This document shows, piece after piece, positions 23,026 to 32,608 of a DNA stretch of 32,898 nucleotides. The stretch is from Candidatus Onthousia faecavium. Its GTDB lineage: Bacteria > Bacillota_I > Bacilli_A > RF39 > UBA660. Both the position numbers and the translations under genes were made by a program. The DNA is taken from assembly GCA_018711135.1 (NCBI GenBank), contig DVIS01000055.1, forward strand, positions 1 to 32,898. The letters run 5' to 3'. The notes below the pieces were generated by a model that saw only the letters and a program-made list of their open reading frames with translations, was not told the DNA's origin and did no database searches. The number at the start of each line of letters is the position of its first letter. Positions within the stretch are counted from its first letter, which is position 1.

Positions 23026-23036
23026 GGTATATAAAA

Positions 23037-25457
23037 TTATTTATTAAGGATGGCTTCTATTGGTTTAATCTTAGTAATCTTACTTAAAGATATAATAGTA
23101 ATGATTATTGAGATGATAATTGTGTAAATAAACATTAATACTGGTACTAATTGATTGGTTATGATTCCCTTTAAAAGATAAGTTTTATCTCCAAACAAAG
23201 AATAATTTAATAGATTAATAGTTATAAACCAAAGAATAATAGAAATAATATAAGAAATAATTCCAACTATAAAGCTTTCATATAAAAATATCTTAATAAT
23301 ATCATTTTTATTTGCTCCTAAGGCTCTTAATATACCTATTTGTTTTTTAGAATAAGTTATAGATATGTAAATGAAATTAGAGAAAAGTATTACTGTAAAT
23401 AAGATAAAAACCAAGGTTACAATATTAATGTATTTAGCCAGAAATTTATAAGTAGAATCTATGGCATTTAAATCAACATTATGAGGTAAGGATAAATAAT
23501 AATATTCACCATTATCTCTTGTTTCGGTTTTATAACTATTTATAATATTAGATAATTTATTAAGATTATTTTCATAGATTCTGTATCCTGTTATAAATGT
23601 ATTACTATTATTACTTAAAATACTGTTGAGATAATTAGCACTTATGTAATTATTATCGTCATAGCTGATACCAATAACATTTACTTTATTCTCATAAGAA
23701 TCTCTATTTATATTAATAGATAATGTAAGTGATAAATCATTTAAATAGTTAGTGCTTTCTAGATAGTTAGTTGTAAATTCTTTTAAAACTGTATTATAGT
23801 CTCTATTACTATTACTTAATAGATAAGCATCTAAACTTTTACTATAGTCTTCATTAATTTCTTTTAAAAAGTTAAAAGAAATTATAACATCATTATGATC
23901 TAAAGTATTTTTATTTTGATATAATAACTCTTCATTATTATAAAGTTTCACATTTATACTTTCTTTAATATTATCAAGGTTAGGTTTATAGTAAAGATGA
24001 GTATAATTAGTTAAAATCTCTTCTTGATTAGTATTTAAAATAGCGTTATCAACAAAACCATTAGTATAAATATATGAGTAAAAATTAATATGATCTTCAT
24101 CAGCAATATCTTTATTTATATAACCTGTAATTATAACAGGATTATTTCCTAACATTATTTCTTTATTTGAGGTAATTAATTCATTCAGTGAATTCGGTTT
24201 ATAGATAGTGCTATCACTTGTTTTAACACCATATTTTATAATATATTCAGCGACATATTTATGAATTACAATTTCATTGCTTTTAGCTGGGACTTTTCCT
24301 ACTAAATCAGAAATTATTCTTTCATCTTTTACATCTATAAATTTAAAACTACTAGGTGTTCTTATAAATTCTTTATCATTATCATTTTTATTACTCCCAT
24401 ATTGGATTGTTAAATCTCTACTGTTATCATAAAGTGTATAGATGGGGTTTAGATTGGTGTTAGTAGTTTCTCTTATTGTTTGTTCGTCTAAAGTATTTAA
24501 TGGTGTAACTAAATCACCACCACCATAACTATTAGTTTTGTTTTTATAAATATCAAAAACATATTCATTGTTATCTTTCATAACACTAGCCATAAAAGTA
24601 CCTTTATCATAAAGAAATGAGTTAATGGATATTCCCATAAATAAAAGAGAAATAGTTGTTAAAATGATAGTGAATAAAAGTTTTACTTTATTACTTTTTA
24701 AAGAGGTTAAAGCAAAGTGTAAACATTCTTTAAAGGGTAGTTTTGCTTTAGTTAAGGTGAAAGTGTCGTTATCTTCTAGTTCTTCTATATTTAAATCATT
24801 TCTAATAATTATTCCATCTTGTAATTCTAAAATCTTATCAGCATAAGTATTGGCATTTTCTAAATCATGTGAGACAACGATTACTAATTTTTCTTTACTA
24901 ATTTCTTTTAAGAGTTTAAATATTTCTTTACTAGAATTACTATCTAAATTTCCTGTTGGTTCATCTGCTAATATTATTTTAGGATTTTTAATTAATGCTC
25001 TAGCAATACCAACGCGTTGTTTTTGGCCACCTGATAACTCATTAATATTTCGATATTCTAATCCTTTAAGATCTAGGCGTGCTAAAAGATTTAGTATTGC
25101 TTCTTTATCAACTTTCTTTCTTAAAAGTTTTGCTGCTAACATAACATTATCAAAAACATTATATTCTTCTAGTAAATTAAAGTCTTGAAAAATAAAACCT
25201 ATATAAGTATTTCTATAACTATCAAAATCTTTTTCTTTAAAACTATCTATGTCTTTATTATCAATATAAATCTTACCGCTGGTTTTGCTATCAAGTCCGC
25301 CTAGAATATTTAATAATGTGCTTTTACCACTACCACTTTTACCAATAATAAATACTAGTCCTTCATTATCAAAATTAATATTAATATCAGTTAAAGCTTT
25401 AGTAACTTGTCCTTTTTTACTTTTATACTCTTTAGATACGTTTTTTAACCTTATCAT
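23037..25457 (-). CDS. ABC transporter, ATPase fused to FtsX-like permease
   Basis: 806 aa. Residues 1-225 are an ABC ATPase of the MacB/LolD branch: Walker A GKSGSGKST (39-47), Q-loop FIFQDFNLL, signature LSGGQKQR, Walker B ILADEPTGNLD and the switch His in VVSHD. A first membrane helix at ~250-270 is followed by a ~380-residue extracytoplasmic domain. Three membrane helices at the C-terminus have the FtsX motif KKQIGILRALGANKNDIIKIF. Such pumps often expel peptides or act with cell-wall stress systems; the substrate is unknown. ATG 25457 follows AGGTGA; a GTG at 25466 is inside that site. Confidence 0.92.
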   Translation of the reverse strand: MIRLKNVSKEYKSKKGQVTKALTDININFDNEGLVFIIGKSGSGKSTLLNILGGLDSKTSGKIYIDNKDIDSFKEKDFDSYRNTYIGFIFQDFNLLEEYNVFDNVMLAAKLLRKKVDKEAILNLLARLDLKGLEYRNINELSGGQKQRVGIARALIKNPKIILADEPTGNLDSNSSKEIFKLLKEISKEKLVIVVSHDLENANTYADKILELQDGIIIRNDLNIEELEDNDTFTLTKAKLPFKECLHFALTSLKSNKVKLLFTIILTTISLLFMGISINSFLYDKGTFMASVMKDNNEYVFDIYKNKTNSYGGGDLVTPLNTLDEQTIRETTNTNLNPIYTLYDNSRDLTIQYGSNKNDNDKEFIRTPSSFKFIDVKDERIISDLVGKVPAKSNEIVIHKYVAEYIIKYGVKTSDSTIYKPNSLNELITSNKEIMLGNNPVIITGYINKDIADEDHINFYSYIYTNGFVDNAILNTNQEEILTNYTHLYYKPNLDNIKESINVKLYNNEELLYQNKNTLDHNDVIISFNFLKEINEDYSKSLDAYLLSNSNRDYNTVLKEFTTNYLESTNYLNDLSLTLSININRDSYENKVNVIGISYDDNNYISANYLNSILSNNSNTFITGYRIYENNLNKLSNIINSYKTETRDNGEYYYLSLPHNVDLNAIDSTYKFLAKYINIVTLVFILFTVILFSNFIYISITYSKKQIGILRALGANKNDIIKIFLYESFIVGIISYIISIILWFITINLLNYSLFGDKTYLLKGIITNQLVPVLMFIYTIIISIIITIISLSKITKIKPIEAILNK

Positions 25458-25574
25458 AATCTTCACCTAGTATAAGTGTAACATATTAAAATAGGAAAAT
25501 CTTCAGTAAAATGGGTTTACTTAAAAGTTTTATGAATTAATTACTTTTCTTTACATTATACATTATTTTCCTTA

Positions 25575-25603
25575 TTGCTAAATTTTTCCGATTATATTAT
25601 TAT
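25575..25603 (+). promoter_or_regulatory. sigma-A promoter of the following unrecognised gene
   Basis: TTGCTA (25575-25580), 17 bp spacer, TATTAT (25598-25603), 17 bases before the ATG at 25621. Confidence 0.6.
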
Positions 25604-25620
25604 GAATTTGGGTGAAAAAT

Positions 25621-26595
25621 ATGGCTGAATTAACAATTGGTAAAGTGTATTTTATTAAAGATGGTGCTGTTTCAATAAAAGATGTATCTTTATCTAATAA
25701 TGATTTAAGGAAACAAATGCTTCCTGGTTTAGGAAGAAGAATAATGTTACATAGTAATGAAGAGTTAGAGATGGGACAAGTTGATTTGTATCATACCTAT
25801 AGACCAAGATTAGATGAAAATTATACTGTTGTTAGGGCAATTCATTCTGCAATGTGTGATATGGGTGAGATAAGCATCTTGCCTCAATATGAGGTTGATA
25901 TTTATATACCTTTTAAACCTAATTTAGATGATGTTACTAGATTAAAAGAGGTTTTAGATATCTATAAAGAGGAAAAAGAATATGCTTTTAGAATTATTAA
26001 TTGTCGAGAGGATGATTATGATTTGTATGACTATGATAATTTTTCTTATATAAAAAGAAATATAGGGGATATCTGTGAGTACTATTATAAAGAGAAGAAT
26101 AATGTTTTAACACCTTTAGAACAAGAAATGTTTGATCGTTATCGTAACTTTGATTTACATAATTTAATTCTTGAAGACTACTATAATTATCTTCTTAATA
26201 ATCGAAATGCTGCAATATTTATAGTTACACCTAGAGAGACTATTAAGAAGACAGTTACAAAAAGTTTTCATAAAAGAGAAATTTTATCATCGTTAAATCA
26301 TTTATTAACTTTATCTGATGTTGATAAGAGTGTAAGTTATTCTAAGTTAGTAAGTGATTATAACCTAGTCTTAGGATTTATAACTAAAGATAGTATTGGT
26401 GTCTATGTAAATAGTGATATTAATGACTATCAACATAAAAAGTTAGAAGAGTTTGTTGATGAGGTTTATGATGTTAAAACTTATAAAGAAGATTTAATAA
26501 CTAATGTTAATGTTATTAAAGATAATGAGATAGTCTTTGATGGTGAATTAAATAGTGTTAAGACTTTCTTTGGGACGAAAAATAAAAATAGATAG
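25621..26595 (+). CDS. unrecognised cytoplasmic protein, 324 aa
   Basis: I do not recognise this protein. It has no signal peptide or membrane helix. It begins MAELTIGKVYFIKDGAVSIK and contains an invariant-looking stretch GLGRRIMLHSNEELEMGQVD and a pair of Asp/Tyr-rich regions (CREDDYDLYDYDNFSYIK). The second half has alternating hydrophobic residues suggesting mixed alpha-beta folds. It has its own promoter and no partner; the T-box operon follows at once. ATG 25621 is chosen over GTG 25612 because GGGTG precedes it. Confidence 0.75.
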   Translation: MAELTIGKVYFIKDGAVSIKDVSLSNNDLRKQMLPGLGRRIMLHSNEELEMGQVDLYHTYRPRLDENYTVVRAIHSAMCDMGEISILPQYEVDIYIPFKPNLDDVTRLKEVLDIYKEEKEYAFRIINCREDDYDLYDYDNFSYIKRNIGDICEYYYKEKNNVLTPLEQEMFDRYRNFDLHNLILEDYYNYLLNNRNAAIFIVTPRETIKKTVTKSFHKREILSSLNHLLTLSDVDKSVSYSKLVSDYNLVLGFITKDSIGVYVNSDINDYQHKKLEEFVDEVYDVKTYKEDLITNVNVIKDNEIVFDGELNSVKTFFGTKNKNR

Positions 26596-26624
26596 TTGTA
26601 AAACCGTTAAATATAGCGTATAAT
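26596..26624 (+). promoter_or_regulatory. promoter of the T-box operon
   Basis: TTGTAA (26596-26601), 17 bp spacer, TATAAT (26619-26624). Transcription would start near 26631, just before the T-box stem I. Confidence 0.75.
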
Positions 26625-26630
26625 ACACTT

Positions 26631-26855
26631 AAATGCGATTGATATTCAAGGAGTACATATAAAGTATTTAGAGAGAGTTAATGGTTGGTGAAAATTAACA
26701 ATACAATATATGGAAGGTAGTGAATAGAGCAGGATTTCTGAACTTTTAGTAAGTTATTCCGGTATAGTCCGTTATCTATAATGAGATAGTTAAATAACTA
26801 TAAATCAAGGTGGTACCACGAAAAGATTCGTCCTTGAGTTATAGTTATTTTTTTG
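26631..26855 (+). promoter_or_regulatory. T-box riboswitch (valine) leader of the valS operon
   Basis: Stem I is closed by TATTCA/TGAATA (26643-26648 with 26721-26726) and CATATA/TATATG (26656-26661 with 26707-26712), with the S-turn sequence AGTA at 26652-26655 and GAA at 26713-26715. The apical part has AGAGAG (26670-26675) and GGTTGGTGAAA. The T-box AGGTGGTACCACG at 26808-26820 has UGGU, which pairs with an ACCA tRNA end, that is a tRNA with discriminator A such as tRNA-Val. GTA, a valine codon, is at 26717-26719. Uncharged tRNA-Val should stabilise the antiterminator and switch on valS. Confidence 0.92.
26793..26855 (+). terminator. regulated terminator of the T-box leader
   Basis: An 18-base arm (26793-26810) pairs with 26832-26849 with one mismatch, followed by seven T to 26854. 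Its left arm includes the start of the T-box sequence, so it is exclusive with the antiterminator. Confidence 0.9.
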
Positions 26856-26871
26856 TTATTAGGAGGTGTTT

Positions 26872-27309
26872 ATGAAAAAAGTCGTCATTGTTCCAGATGA
26901 AGAACAAATATCCAATAGTGAGGTTAAAAATTATAGTTTGGATCTTGATTATCATGTTAAAGCATATCAAAAGTTTTCAGATGATAATAATTTAGACTTT
27001 GAATTTACAGAGGATGAATCACATCTTGCCGCTTTGCTGATTGCAGGATTAGGACACTTTAATTATAAAACAGAAGAGGAGATGGGACTTTTAATTTTCT
27101 ATCTTCCTGAAATAATAACTAATAGACAACTTACATACTTTCAAGAACATAAAAATGAGTATGAAAACTATAAACAAATAGGAGCATATTTAATTAGAAA
27201 GATGGATGATGATATCTTTACAGATGAGGTGTATGGAGTTAATGATATAGAAAGAGAAATGATTAAAAGAAATAAAATATTTAAGGAGGAAAAAGGACAT
27301 GTTAGATAA
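26872..27309 (+). CDS. unrecognised protein in the T-box valS operon, 145 aa
   Basis: I do not recognise this protein. It is small, acidic and soluble, with no membrane segment; it contains [20 protein letters not shown] and a helical stretch [28 protein letters not shown] at 26861-26866 is 5 bases before ATG 26872, and the valS start lies inside its end (11 bases of overlap). It is therefore controlled by the valine T-box. A role in translation or amino-acid supply would fit the position but nothing in the protein shows it. Confidence 0.75.
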   Translation: MKKVVIVPDEEQISNSEVKNYSLDLDYHVKAYQKFSDDNNLDFEFTEDESHLAALLIAGLGHFNYKTEEEMGLLIFYLPEIITNRQLTYFQEHKNEYENYKQIGAYLIRKMDDDIFTDEVYGVNDIEREMIKRNKIFKEEKGHVR

Positions 27310-29836
27310 GAAATATAATCATAAAGAAGTAGAGAAAGACAAATATAATAATTGGGTAAATAAAGGTTATTTTAAGGGCAATGTTGATCAAAGTAGAGAA
27401 CCATTTTGTATTGTTATTCCTCCTCCAAATGTAACGGGTAAATTACATTTAGGACATGCTTGGGATACAACTATTCAGGACATTATCATTAGATATAAAA
27501 GAATGCGTGGTTACGATACTTTATGGGTTCCTGGTATGGATCATGCCGGTATTGCTACGCAAGCGAAGGTTGATAAAAGATTAAGAGAGATGGGAATTAA
27601 TCCACGGGGAATTAGTAGAGAAGAATGGTTAGAACATGCTTGGAGTTGGAAAGATGAATATGCGACGACAATTCATGAACAATGGGCTAAGCTTGGATTA
27701 AGTCTTGATTATACTAAAGAGAGATTTACTTTAGATGAAGGACTTAGTGAAGCGGTTAGATATGTTTTTGTTAAACTTTATGAAAAAGGACTAATTTATA
27801 GAGGAGAAAGAATTATTAACTGGGATCCAGTGCAAATGACGGCTTTATCTAATGAAGAGGTTATTTATAAAGAAGATAAAGGAGCTTTCTACCATATTAA
27901 ATACTATATAACTGGTACTGATCAATACTTGGATGTAGCGACAACAAGACCTGAAACATTATTTGGTGATACTGCTGTTGCTGTTAATCCTACTGATGAT
28001 AGATATAAACATTTAATTGGTAAAACCGTTATTTTACCTATTGTTAATAAAGAAATACCAATTGTTGGTGATTATCATGCAGATAAAGATTTTGGGACGG
28101 GTGTTGTTAAGATAACTCCTGCTCATGATCCTAATGACTATGAGGTTGGACTAAGACATAATTTACCAAGAGTAGTGGTAATGAATTTAGATGCAACAAT
28201 GAATGAGAATGCTCCTGGATATGAGGGATTAACAAGAGAAGAGTGCCGTGAAAAACTAGTAGAGGATTTACAAAAACAAGGTTTATTAATTAGAATTGAA
28301 GAAATGACTCATAATGTTGGTCATAGTGAAAGAAGCGATGCGGTAGTTGAACCAACATTATCAAAACAATGGTTTGTTAAGATGAGACCACTTGCTGATA
28401 GAGTACTAGAAAATCAAAAAAATAAAGCTACAAAAGTAAATTTTGTTCCAGCTCGTTATGAGAAAACAATGAATCACTGGATGGAAATTACTTATGATTG
28501 GTGCATTTCAAGACAACTTTGGTGGGGACATAGAATTCCTGCTTGGTATAAAGGTGATGAGGTTTATGTAGGAATGACTGCTCCTGATGGAGAAGGCTGG
28601 GTTCAAGAAAGTGATGTCTTAGATACATGGTTTTCTTCTGCTTTATGGCCATTTTCAACTTTAGGTTGGCCAGAAGAAACAGAACTATTAAAAAGATTCT
28701 ATCCTAATAATGTTTTAGTTACAGGTTATGATATTATTCCATTTTGGGTTAATAGAATGACTTTCCAGGGTTTAGAATTTACAGGAAAACGCCCTTTTAA
28801 AGATTGTATTATTCATGGCCTTATTAGAGATAAAGAAGGTAGGAAGATGAGTAAATCCTTAGGTAATGGGGTTGATCCTATGGATGTTATTGATAAATAC
28901 GGTGCTGATAGTTTAAGATTTTTCTTAACTACTAATACCTCTCCAGGAACAGATTTAAGATATGATGAAGAAAAAGTTAAATCAACTTGGAACTTTATTA
29001 ATAAACTCTGGAATGCTTCAAGATATGTTTTAATGAATATTGAAGATTTAAAGAATGCTTGTTATGATTATATTAATTTAACTAAAGCTGATAAATGGAT
29101 TTTGACTTTAAAGAATAATTTAGTTGAAGATGTAATTAAAAATATGGAAAGTTACGATTTTCATAATGTTGGTAATAGTCTATACAAATTTATTTGGGAA
29201 GACTTTTGTGATAACTATATAGAACTAAGTAAAGCTAATATGAATGATACAACAAAAGCGGTTTTACTTGAGGTTTTAACAACAATATTAAAACTATTAC
29301 ATCCATTTATGCCTTATGTAACTGAAGAAATTTATTTAATGTTACCATATAAAGATAGTGAATCTATTGTAATTAGTACTTATCCTAAAGTAGATAGTGA
29401 AACAATATTTAGTGAAGAAATGGAAGAAATAACTAAAGTTATTGAAGACTTAAGAGAAATAAGAAATTTAAAAGCAACTAATAATATTAAAAAAGATGAT
29501 AAAGTAAAATTAACTGTTAAAGATAATCTTGCTTATATTTATAAGTCACAGTTAAAAATTACTGATGATAATATTGTTACTAGTGATTTAAGTGATTATC
29601 AGTCTATTAATTATAAATCTAATTTAATTGATATTACTTATTACTTTAAGAATGATATTAATAAAGAGGACTTAAAAGCGGATATAGACAAATTAAAAAT
29701 GTCTATTAATAGACGTAAGAACTTATTAAGTAATGAAAATTATGTAAATAAAGCCCCTAAAAATATTGTCGATTTAGATAGAGAAAAATTACAAGAAGAA
29801 GAGGCTAAGTTAAAATTATTAGAAAGTCAGTTATAA
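27299..29836 (+). CDS. valS: valyl-tRNA synthetase
   Basis: 845 aa, full length for a bacterial ValRS. It attaches valine to tRNA-Val. The class I signature [15 protein letters not shown] has HLGH at residues 50-53, and KMSKS is at 516-520. The editing (CP1) domain between them includes [17 protein letters not shown] and [29 protein letters not shown] and [20 protein letters not shown] are further family marks. The C-terminus (~775-845) is the tRNA-binding coiled coil. AAGGAGG precedes the ATG. It is under T-box control. Confidence 0.98.
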   Translation: MLDKKYNHKEVEKDKYNNWVNKGYFKGNVDQSREPFCIVIPPPNVTGKLHLGHAWDTTIQDIIIRYKRMRGYDTLWVPGMDHAGIATQAKVDKRLREMGINPRGISREEWLEHAWSWKDEYATTIHEQWAKLGLSLDYTKERFTLDEGLSEAVRYVFVKLYEKGLIYRGERIINWDPVQMTALSNEEVIYKEDKGAFYHIKYYITGTDQYLDVATTRPETLFGDTAVAVNPTDDRYKHLIGKTVILPIVNKEIPIVGDYHADKDFGTGVVKITPAHDPNDYEVGLRHNLPRVVVMNLDATMNENAPGYEGLTREECREKLVEDLQKQGLLIRIEEMTHNVGHSERSDAVVEPTLSKQWFVKMRPLADRVLENQKNKATKVNFVPARYEKTMNHWMEITYDWCISRQLWWGHRIPAWYKGDEVYVGMTAPDGEGWVQESDVLDTWFSSALWPFSTLGWPEETELLKRFYPNNVLVTGYDIIPFWVNRMTFQGLEFTGKRPFKDCIIHGLIRDKEGRKMSKSLGNGVDPMDVIDKYGADSLRFFLTTNTSPGTDLRYDEEKVKSTWNFINKLWNASRYVLMNIEDLKNACYDYINLTKADKWILTLKNNLVEDVIKNMESYDFHNVGNSLYKFIWEDFCDNYIELSKANMNDTTKAVLLEVLTTILKLLHPFMPYVTEEIYLMLPYKDSESIVISTYPKVDSETIFSEEMEEITKVIEDLREIRNLKATNNIKKDDKVKLTVKDNLAYIYKSQLKITDDNIVTSDLSDYQSINYKSNLIDITYYFKNDINKEDLKADIDKLKMSINRRKNLLSNENYVNKAPKNIVDLDREKLQEEEAKLKLLESQL

Positions 29837-29926
29837 TATGCTAGGTAATGGCAGACAATATTCGTTAGTTTTCAGTCACATTTGTTAAAAAAAATTATTA
29901 GGTGTTTAAAGGAGTGTTAACTGAAA

Positions 29927-30991
29927 ATGATTAAAAAGATAAAATGTAATGAAAAAGAATTTGAAAACATAAAAAATGATATGCAAACTTATAAAATTTT
30001 TAATAATAGTTTAAATTTAGAATATTTAGAAACTTGTAAATTAGTTAATGAAAATACAGATGAAGAATTAGAAATTCAGATTACATCGATAAAAAAATAT
30101 AATAGTCTAGATGATGTGCTTAATATTATAAATTTAGAAAATTTTGGTATATATAAAGATAAAGAAGACTTTATTAAATATATTAATAAAATTTATGATG
30201 ATAATGAATATTTAGTTTGTAGAATTAAAAAAACTGCAAATAAAATAATTATTGATGATAAAAAATTATTAAATTTAATCAAAATAGAAACATTACAACA
30301 AGAAAAATTAGGACTTTCTGGTTGCTTAGTTTACCGTTTAAATACAAAAGAAAATCAAAATGCTATTTTAAAAATTCAAAATATTAAAGGAAATGACACT
30401 TTAAAAGAAGAAAATGATGTATTAAAATATTTGAAAGGTAAAATGAATGTTGCTAATGTTTATTATTATAACTTGTATGAAAATAAAGAGTATTTATTGA
30501 GAGAATATATTGATGGAGAACCTTTATATAAATTAAAAAAATTTGGGTATCAACTTGGACAAGAGTTAAAAAAAATTCATGGACATTATAATGAAAAATG
30601 TCAATTTAAAAAATTTTCTGTAAACAATTTATTAAATAATACAATTGAAAAGATTGATATAGTTTATCAATTAAGAGGAGAGTATTTTAAAGACTTTTCT
30701 AAAAATGATATAATTAATTTTTTAGAAGAAAATAAACCTGCTGATGATGCTTTAATTCATGGTGACTTTAGTTTGACAAATATTTTAGTTAATAATGGAG
30801 AATATTATTATATTGATTTAGGTAATTTATCTATATCAACAAAATATTTTGATATTTACATTTTAAAGAAAAGTTTAAAAATTAATAATTTAGAAGAAGA
30901 ATGGAATGAATTTTTAAGAGGTTATAAGATAGAGGATTATAATGAGATTTATATGAGATGGATGGAATTAATTGAACTTTCATACAACTAA
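29927..30991 (+). CDS. ASCH-like domain fused to an aminoglycoside phosphotransferase-like kinase
   Basis: 354 aa. Residues ~1-100 resemble an ASCH/PUA-like RNA-binding fold (NLEYLETCKLVNENTDEELEIQITSIKKYNSLDDVL...). Residues ~125-354 are an APH-type kinase: nucleotide Lys in NAILKIQN, catalytic loop HGDFSLTN (His278 to Asn285, Asp280 base) and metal-binding IDLGN with Asp297. The kinase part alone would be a candidate antibiotic or small-molecule kinase. The fusion suggests a substrate linked to RNA or a ribosome-bound target, but that is inference. GGAG is 12 bases before the ATG, a long spacing. It stands alone after valS. Confidence 0.78.
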   Translation: MIKKIKCNEKEFENIKNDMQTYKIFNNSLNLEYLETCKLVNENTDEELEIQITSIKKYNSLDDVLNIINLENFGIYKDKEDFIKYINKIYDDNEYLVCRIKKTANKIIIDDKKLLNLIKIETLQQEKLGLSGCLVYRLNTKENQNAILKIQNIKGNDTLKEENDVLKYLKGKMNVANVYYYNLYENKEYLLREYIDGEPLYKLKKFGYQLGQELKKIHGHYNEKCQFKKFSVNNLLNNTIEKIDIVYQLRGEYFKDFSKNDIINFLEENKPADDALIHGDFSLTNILVNNGEYYYIDLGNLSISTKYFDIYILKKSLKINNLEEEWNEFLRGYKIEDYNEIYMRWMELIELSYN

Positions 30992-31056
30992 TTTGGGGAT
31001 AGAAATTATTATAATAATTCATTGTTTCAATTTAATTAAAAATCAAATAAATATTA

Positions 31057-31087
31057 AAAATCGAGGATAAGTTATTTCCTCGATTTT
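31057..31087. terminator. bidirectional terminator between kinase and carboxypeptidase genes
   Basis: A perfect 11-bp stem (31057-31067 with 31077-31087), 9-base loop, A and T runs on the two sides. It overlaps the stop codon of the minus-strand gene. Confidence 0.85.
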
Positions 31088-31952
31088 ATGCATTTTCTAG
31101 ATATCTAACGTAATATTCATCAAAAGTAAGATTGCTTTCTTTAATCTTTTTAGCTAGATCAACACCAACATAACGATAATGCCAAGCTTCAAAGGTGTAA
31201 GTGGTTATTTCTTCTTTATCTTTTGGGTATCTTAAAATAAATCCATAATCACTAGCATGTTCTAACATCCATTTATATTCTTCTGTATTTTCAAAATTAT
31301 TGAAATTATCAAAGCTTCTCGTCACATCAACTACTAGTCCTGTTTGATGTTCAGAATATCCTGGACGAGCGGAATATGTATCGGCAAGTTTTTCACCATC
31401 TGTTTTTACATAGTTGTTATATAAGTTAACTTGATAAGAGTAACTGCGATATGCAGAGGTTACTCTGATGTTTAAACCATCTTCTTTAGCGGCAGCGATT
31501 AGTTTTTCAAGCATATCTTTCGCTTCTTTTACTAAATAAATTCCACTTTTAGCATAACTATTATCTAAAAGTTCCAAATTATTAGGAATATAATCGCTAC
31601 CTAAATAATTAAATTTATTGACAAGAACATAATTTGTGTTAAGGTTTGTTGCTTGTACAGTATCAGTATATATTTCTTTATCAAGATTTAAATTTACTCT
31701 TGTAACTATATCACTGTTATCTAAACTAGAGTTGTTAGCTTTATAATTTCGGTACCGTTCTAAGTTTTCCTCTTTGTAATAACTGTAACTAGAAAACTCA
31801 TTCTTTTCTTTTTCTGTCGTATTAATATCCTCATATTCAGGTTTTTCTTCTAAGTTATCTATAGACTCATCATTAACATTAAAAAGAAATATCATTAGGA
31901 TAATAAAAATTAAAACAATAATACTACTTAAAATAATAATAACTTTTTTCAT
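31086..31952 (-). CDS. M15-family D-alanyl-D-alanine (VanY/LdcB-like) carboxypeptidase
   Basis: 288 aa. An N-terminal hydrophobic segment (residues 4-25) anchors the protein outside the membrane, followed by a flexible acidic linker. The M15B catalytic domain has YRSYSYQ, the zinc motif SEHQTGLVVDV (His202, Asp209) and EAWHYRY (Glu255, His258). Such enzymes trim the terminal D-alanine or the L,D-bond of cell-wall peptides. AGAGGT stands 5 bases before the ATG. It may be functionally related to the VanRS-like system and to the neighbouring truncated D,D-carboxypeptidase, but there is no shared operator in front of it. Confidence 0.92.
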   Translation of the reverse strand: MKKVIIILSSIIVLIFIILMIFLFNVNDESIDNLEEKPEYEDINTTEKEKNEFSSYSYYKEENLERYRNYKANNSSLDNSDIVTRVNLNLDKEIYTDTVQATNLNTNYVLVNKFNYLGSDYIPNNLELLDNSYAKSGIYLVKEAKDMLEKLIAAAKEDGLNIRVTSAYRSYSYQVNLYNNYVKTDGEKLADTYSARPGYSEHQTGLVVDVTRSFDNFNNFENTEEYKWMLEHASDYGFILRYPKDKEEITTYTFEAWHYRYVGVDLAKKIKESNLTFDEYYVRYLENA

Positions 31953-32053
31953 TTTTTCAACCTCTATAATAATATATTATTTCTATTTATCTTTAATAAC
32001 ATAATATCATATTTATAATTACTTTGCATAACTTTTATTAGGAGTTGATGGAA

Positions 32054-32521
32054 TTGAAAAAAATCACGGTGTTACTTATGTTATTATTGATGGTGATACC
32101 AATTTCCGTTTGGGCCCAAGATGAGGAAAGTACTGAAGGAAATGTTCAAAATGAAGGTACTGATACAGATAATAGTGTGGCTTTAATTGAAAATGCTAAA
32201 GCGGGTATATTAATGGATGCGACAACAGGAGAGATTATCTTTGAAAAAAATAAGGATGAACAGTTAGCGGTAGCTTCTATGACGAAGATGGTAGCACAAA
32301 TAATTATTTTAGAGCAAATAGAAAGTGGCAAGATAAAATGGACAGATGAGGTAACAGCAAGTAGTAATGCTTCAGGAATGGGTGGTAGTCAGATTTATTT
32401 AACAACAGGTGAGGTTATGACGGTTGAAGAGATGATGAAAGGTATTTCGATGGCTAGTGCTAATGATGTGGCAGTAACCAAAAAGCAGTCGCTAGTTATA
32501 AGCGAAGAAATAATAATATAA
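32054..32521 (+). pseudogene. truncated D,D-carboxypeptidase (DacA/PBP5-like), disrupted
   Basis: The frame encodes a signal peptide (MKKITVLLMLLLMVIPISVWA), then AGILMDATTGEIIFEKN, the catalytic SMTK tetrad (SxxK) and the SAN (SxN) motif in SMASANDVAV. Homology stops near base 32480: what follows (TKKQSLVISEE and a stop at 32519-32521) is unlike the family, and the KTG motif and the rest of the ~400-aa protein are absent. TTG 32054 fits the AGGAG at 32040-32044; ATG 32048 is closer to it. The protein cannot be active as it stands. Confidence 0.75.
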
Positions 32522-32608
32522 CTACTTTTAAACCTTATGTTTTAAAGTATTATTATAAGCTTTATATTTAAGCCATGTATATGGCTTTTTTATTTTGGAG
32601 GTGTAAAA
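32480..32608 (+). other. left end of an inserted mobile element
   Basis: Beyond the break in the carboxypeptidase gene comes a non-coding stretch with several inverted repeats: TCGCT/AGCGA (32489-32505) and TACTTTTAAAC/GTTTTAAAGTA (32523-32549, one mismatch). It leads to a mobile-element replication-type gene at 32609. I read it as the attachment-site side of an integrated element. Confidence 0.55.
32570..32591 (+). terminator. hairpin with T run before the element's first gene
   Basis: AAGCCAT (32570-32576) and ATGGCTT (32581-32587) form a 7-bp stem with a 4-base loop and a run of T to 32591. It may insulate the element from host transcription. Confidence 0.65.

Noticed and set aside
24625-25470. 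Open frames on the plus strand opposite the ABC transporter
   Set aside because: Shadows of the ATPase domain; no ribosome binding sites and no family resemblance.
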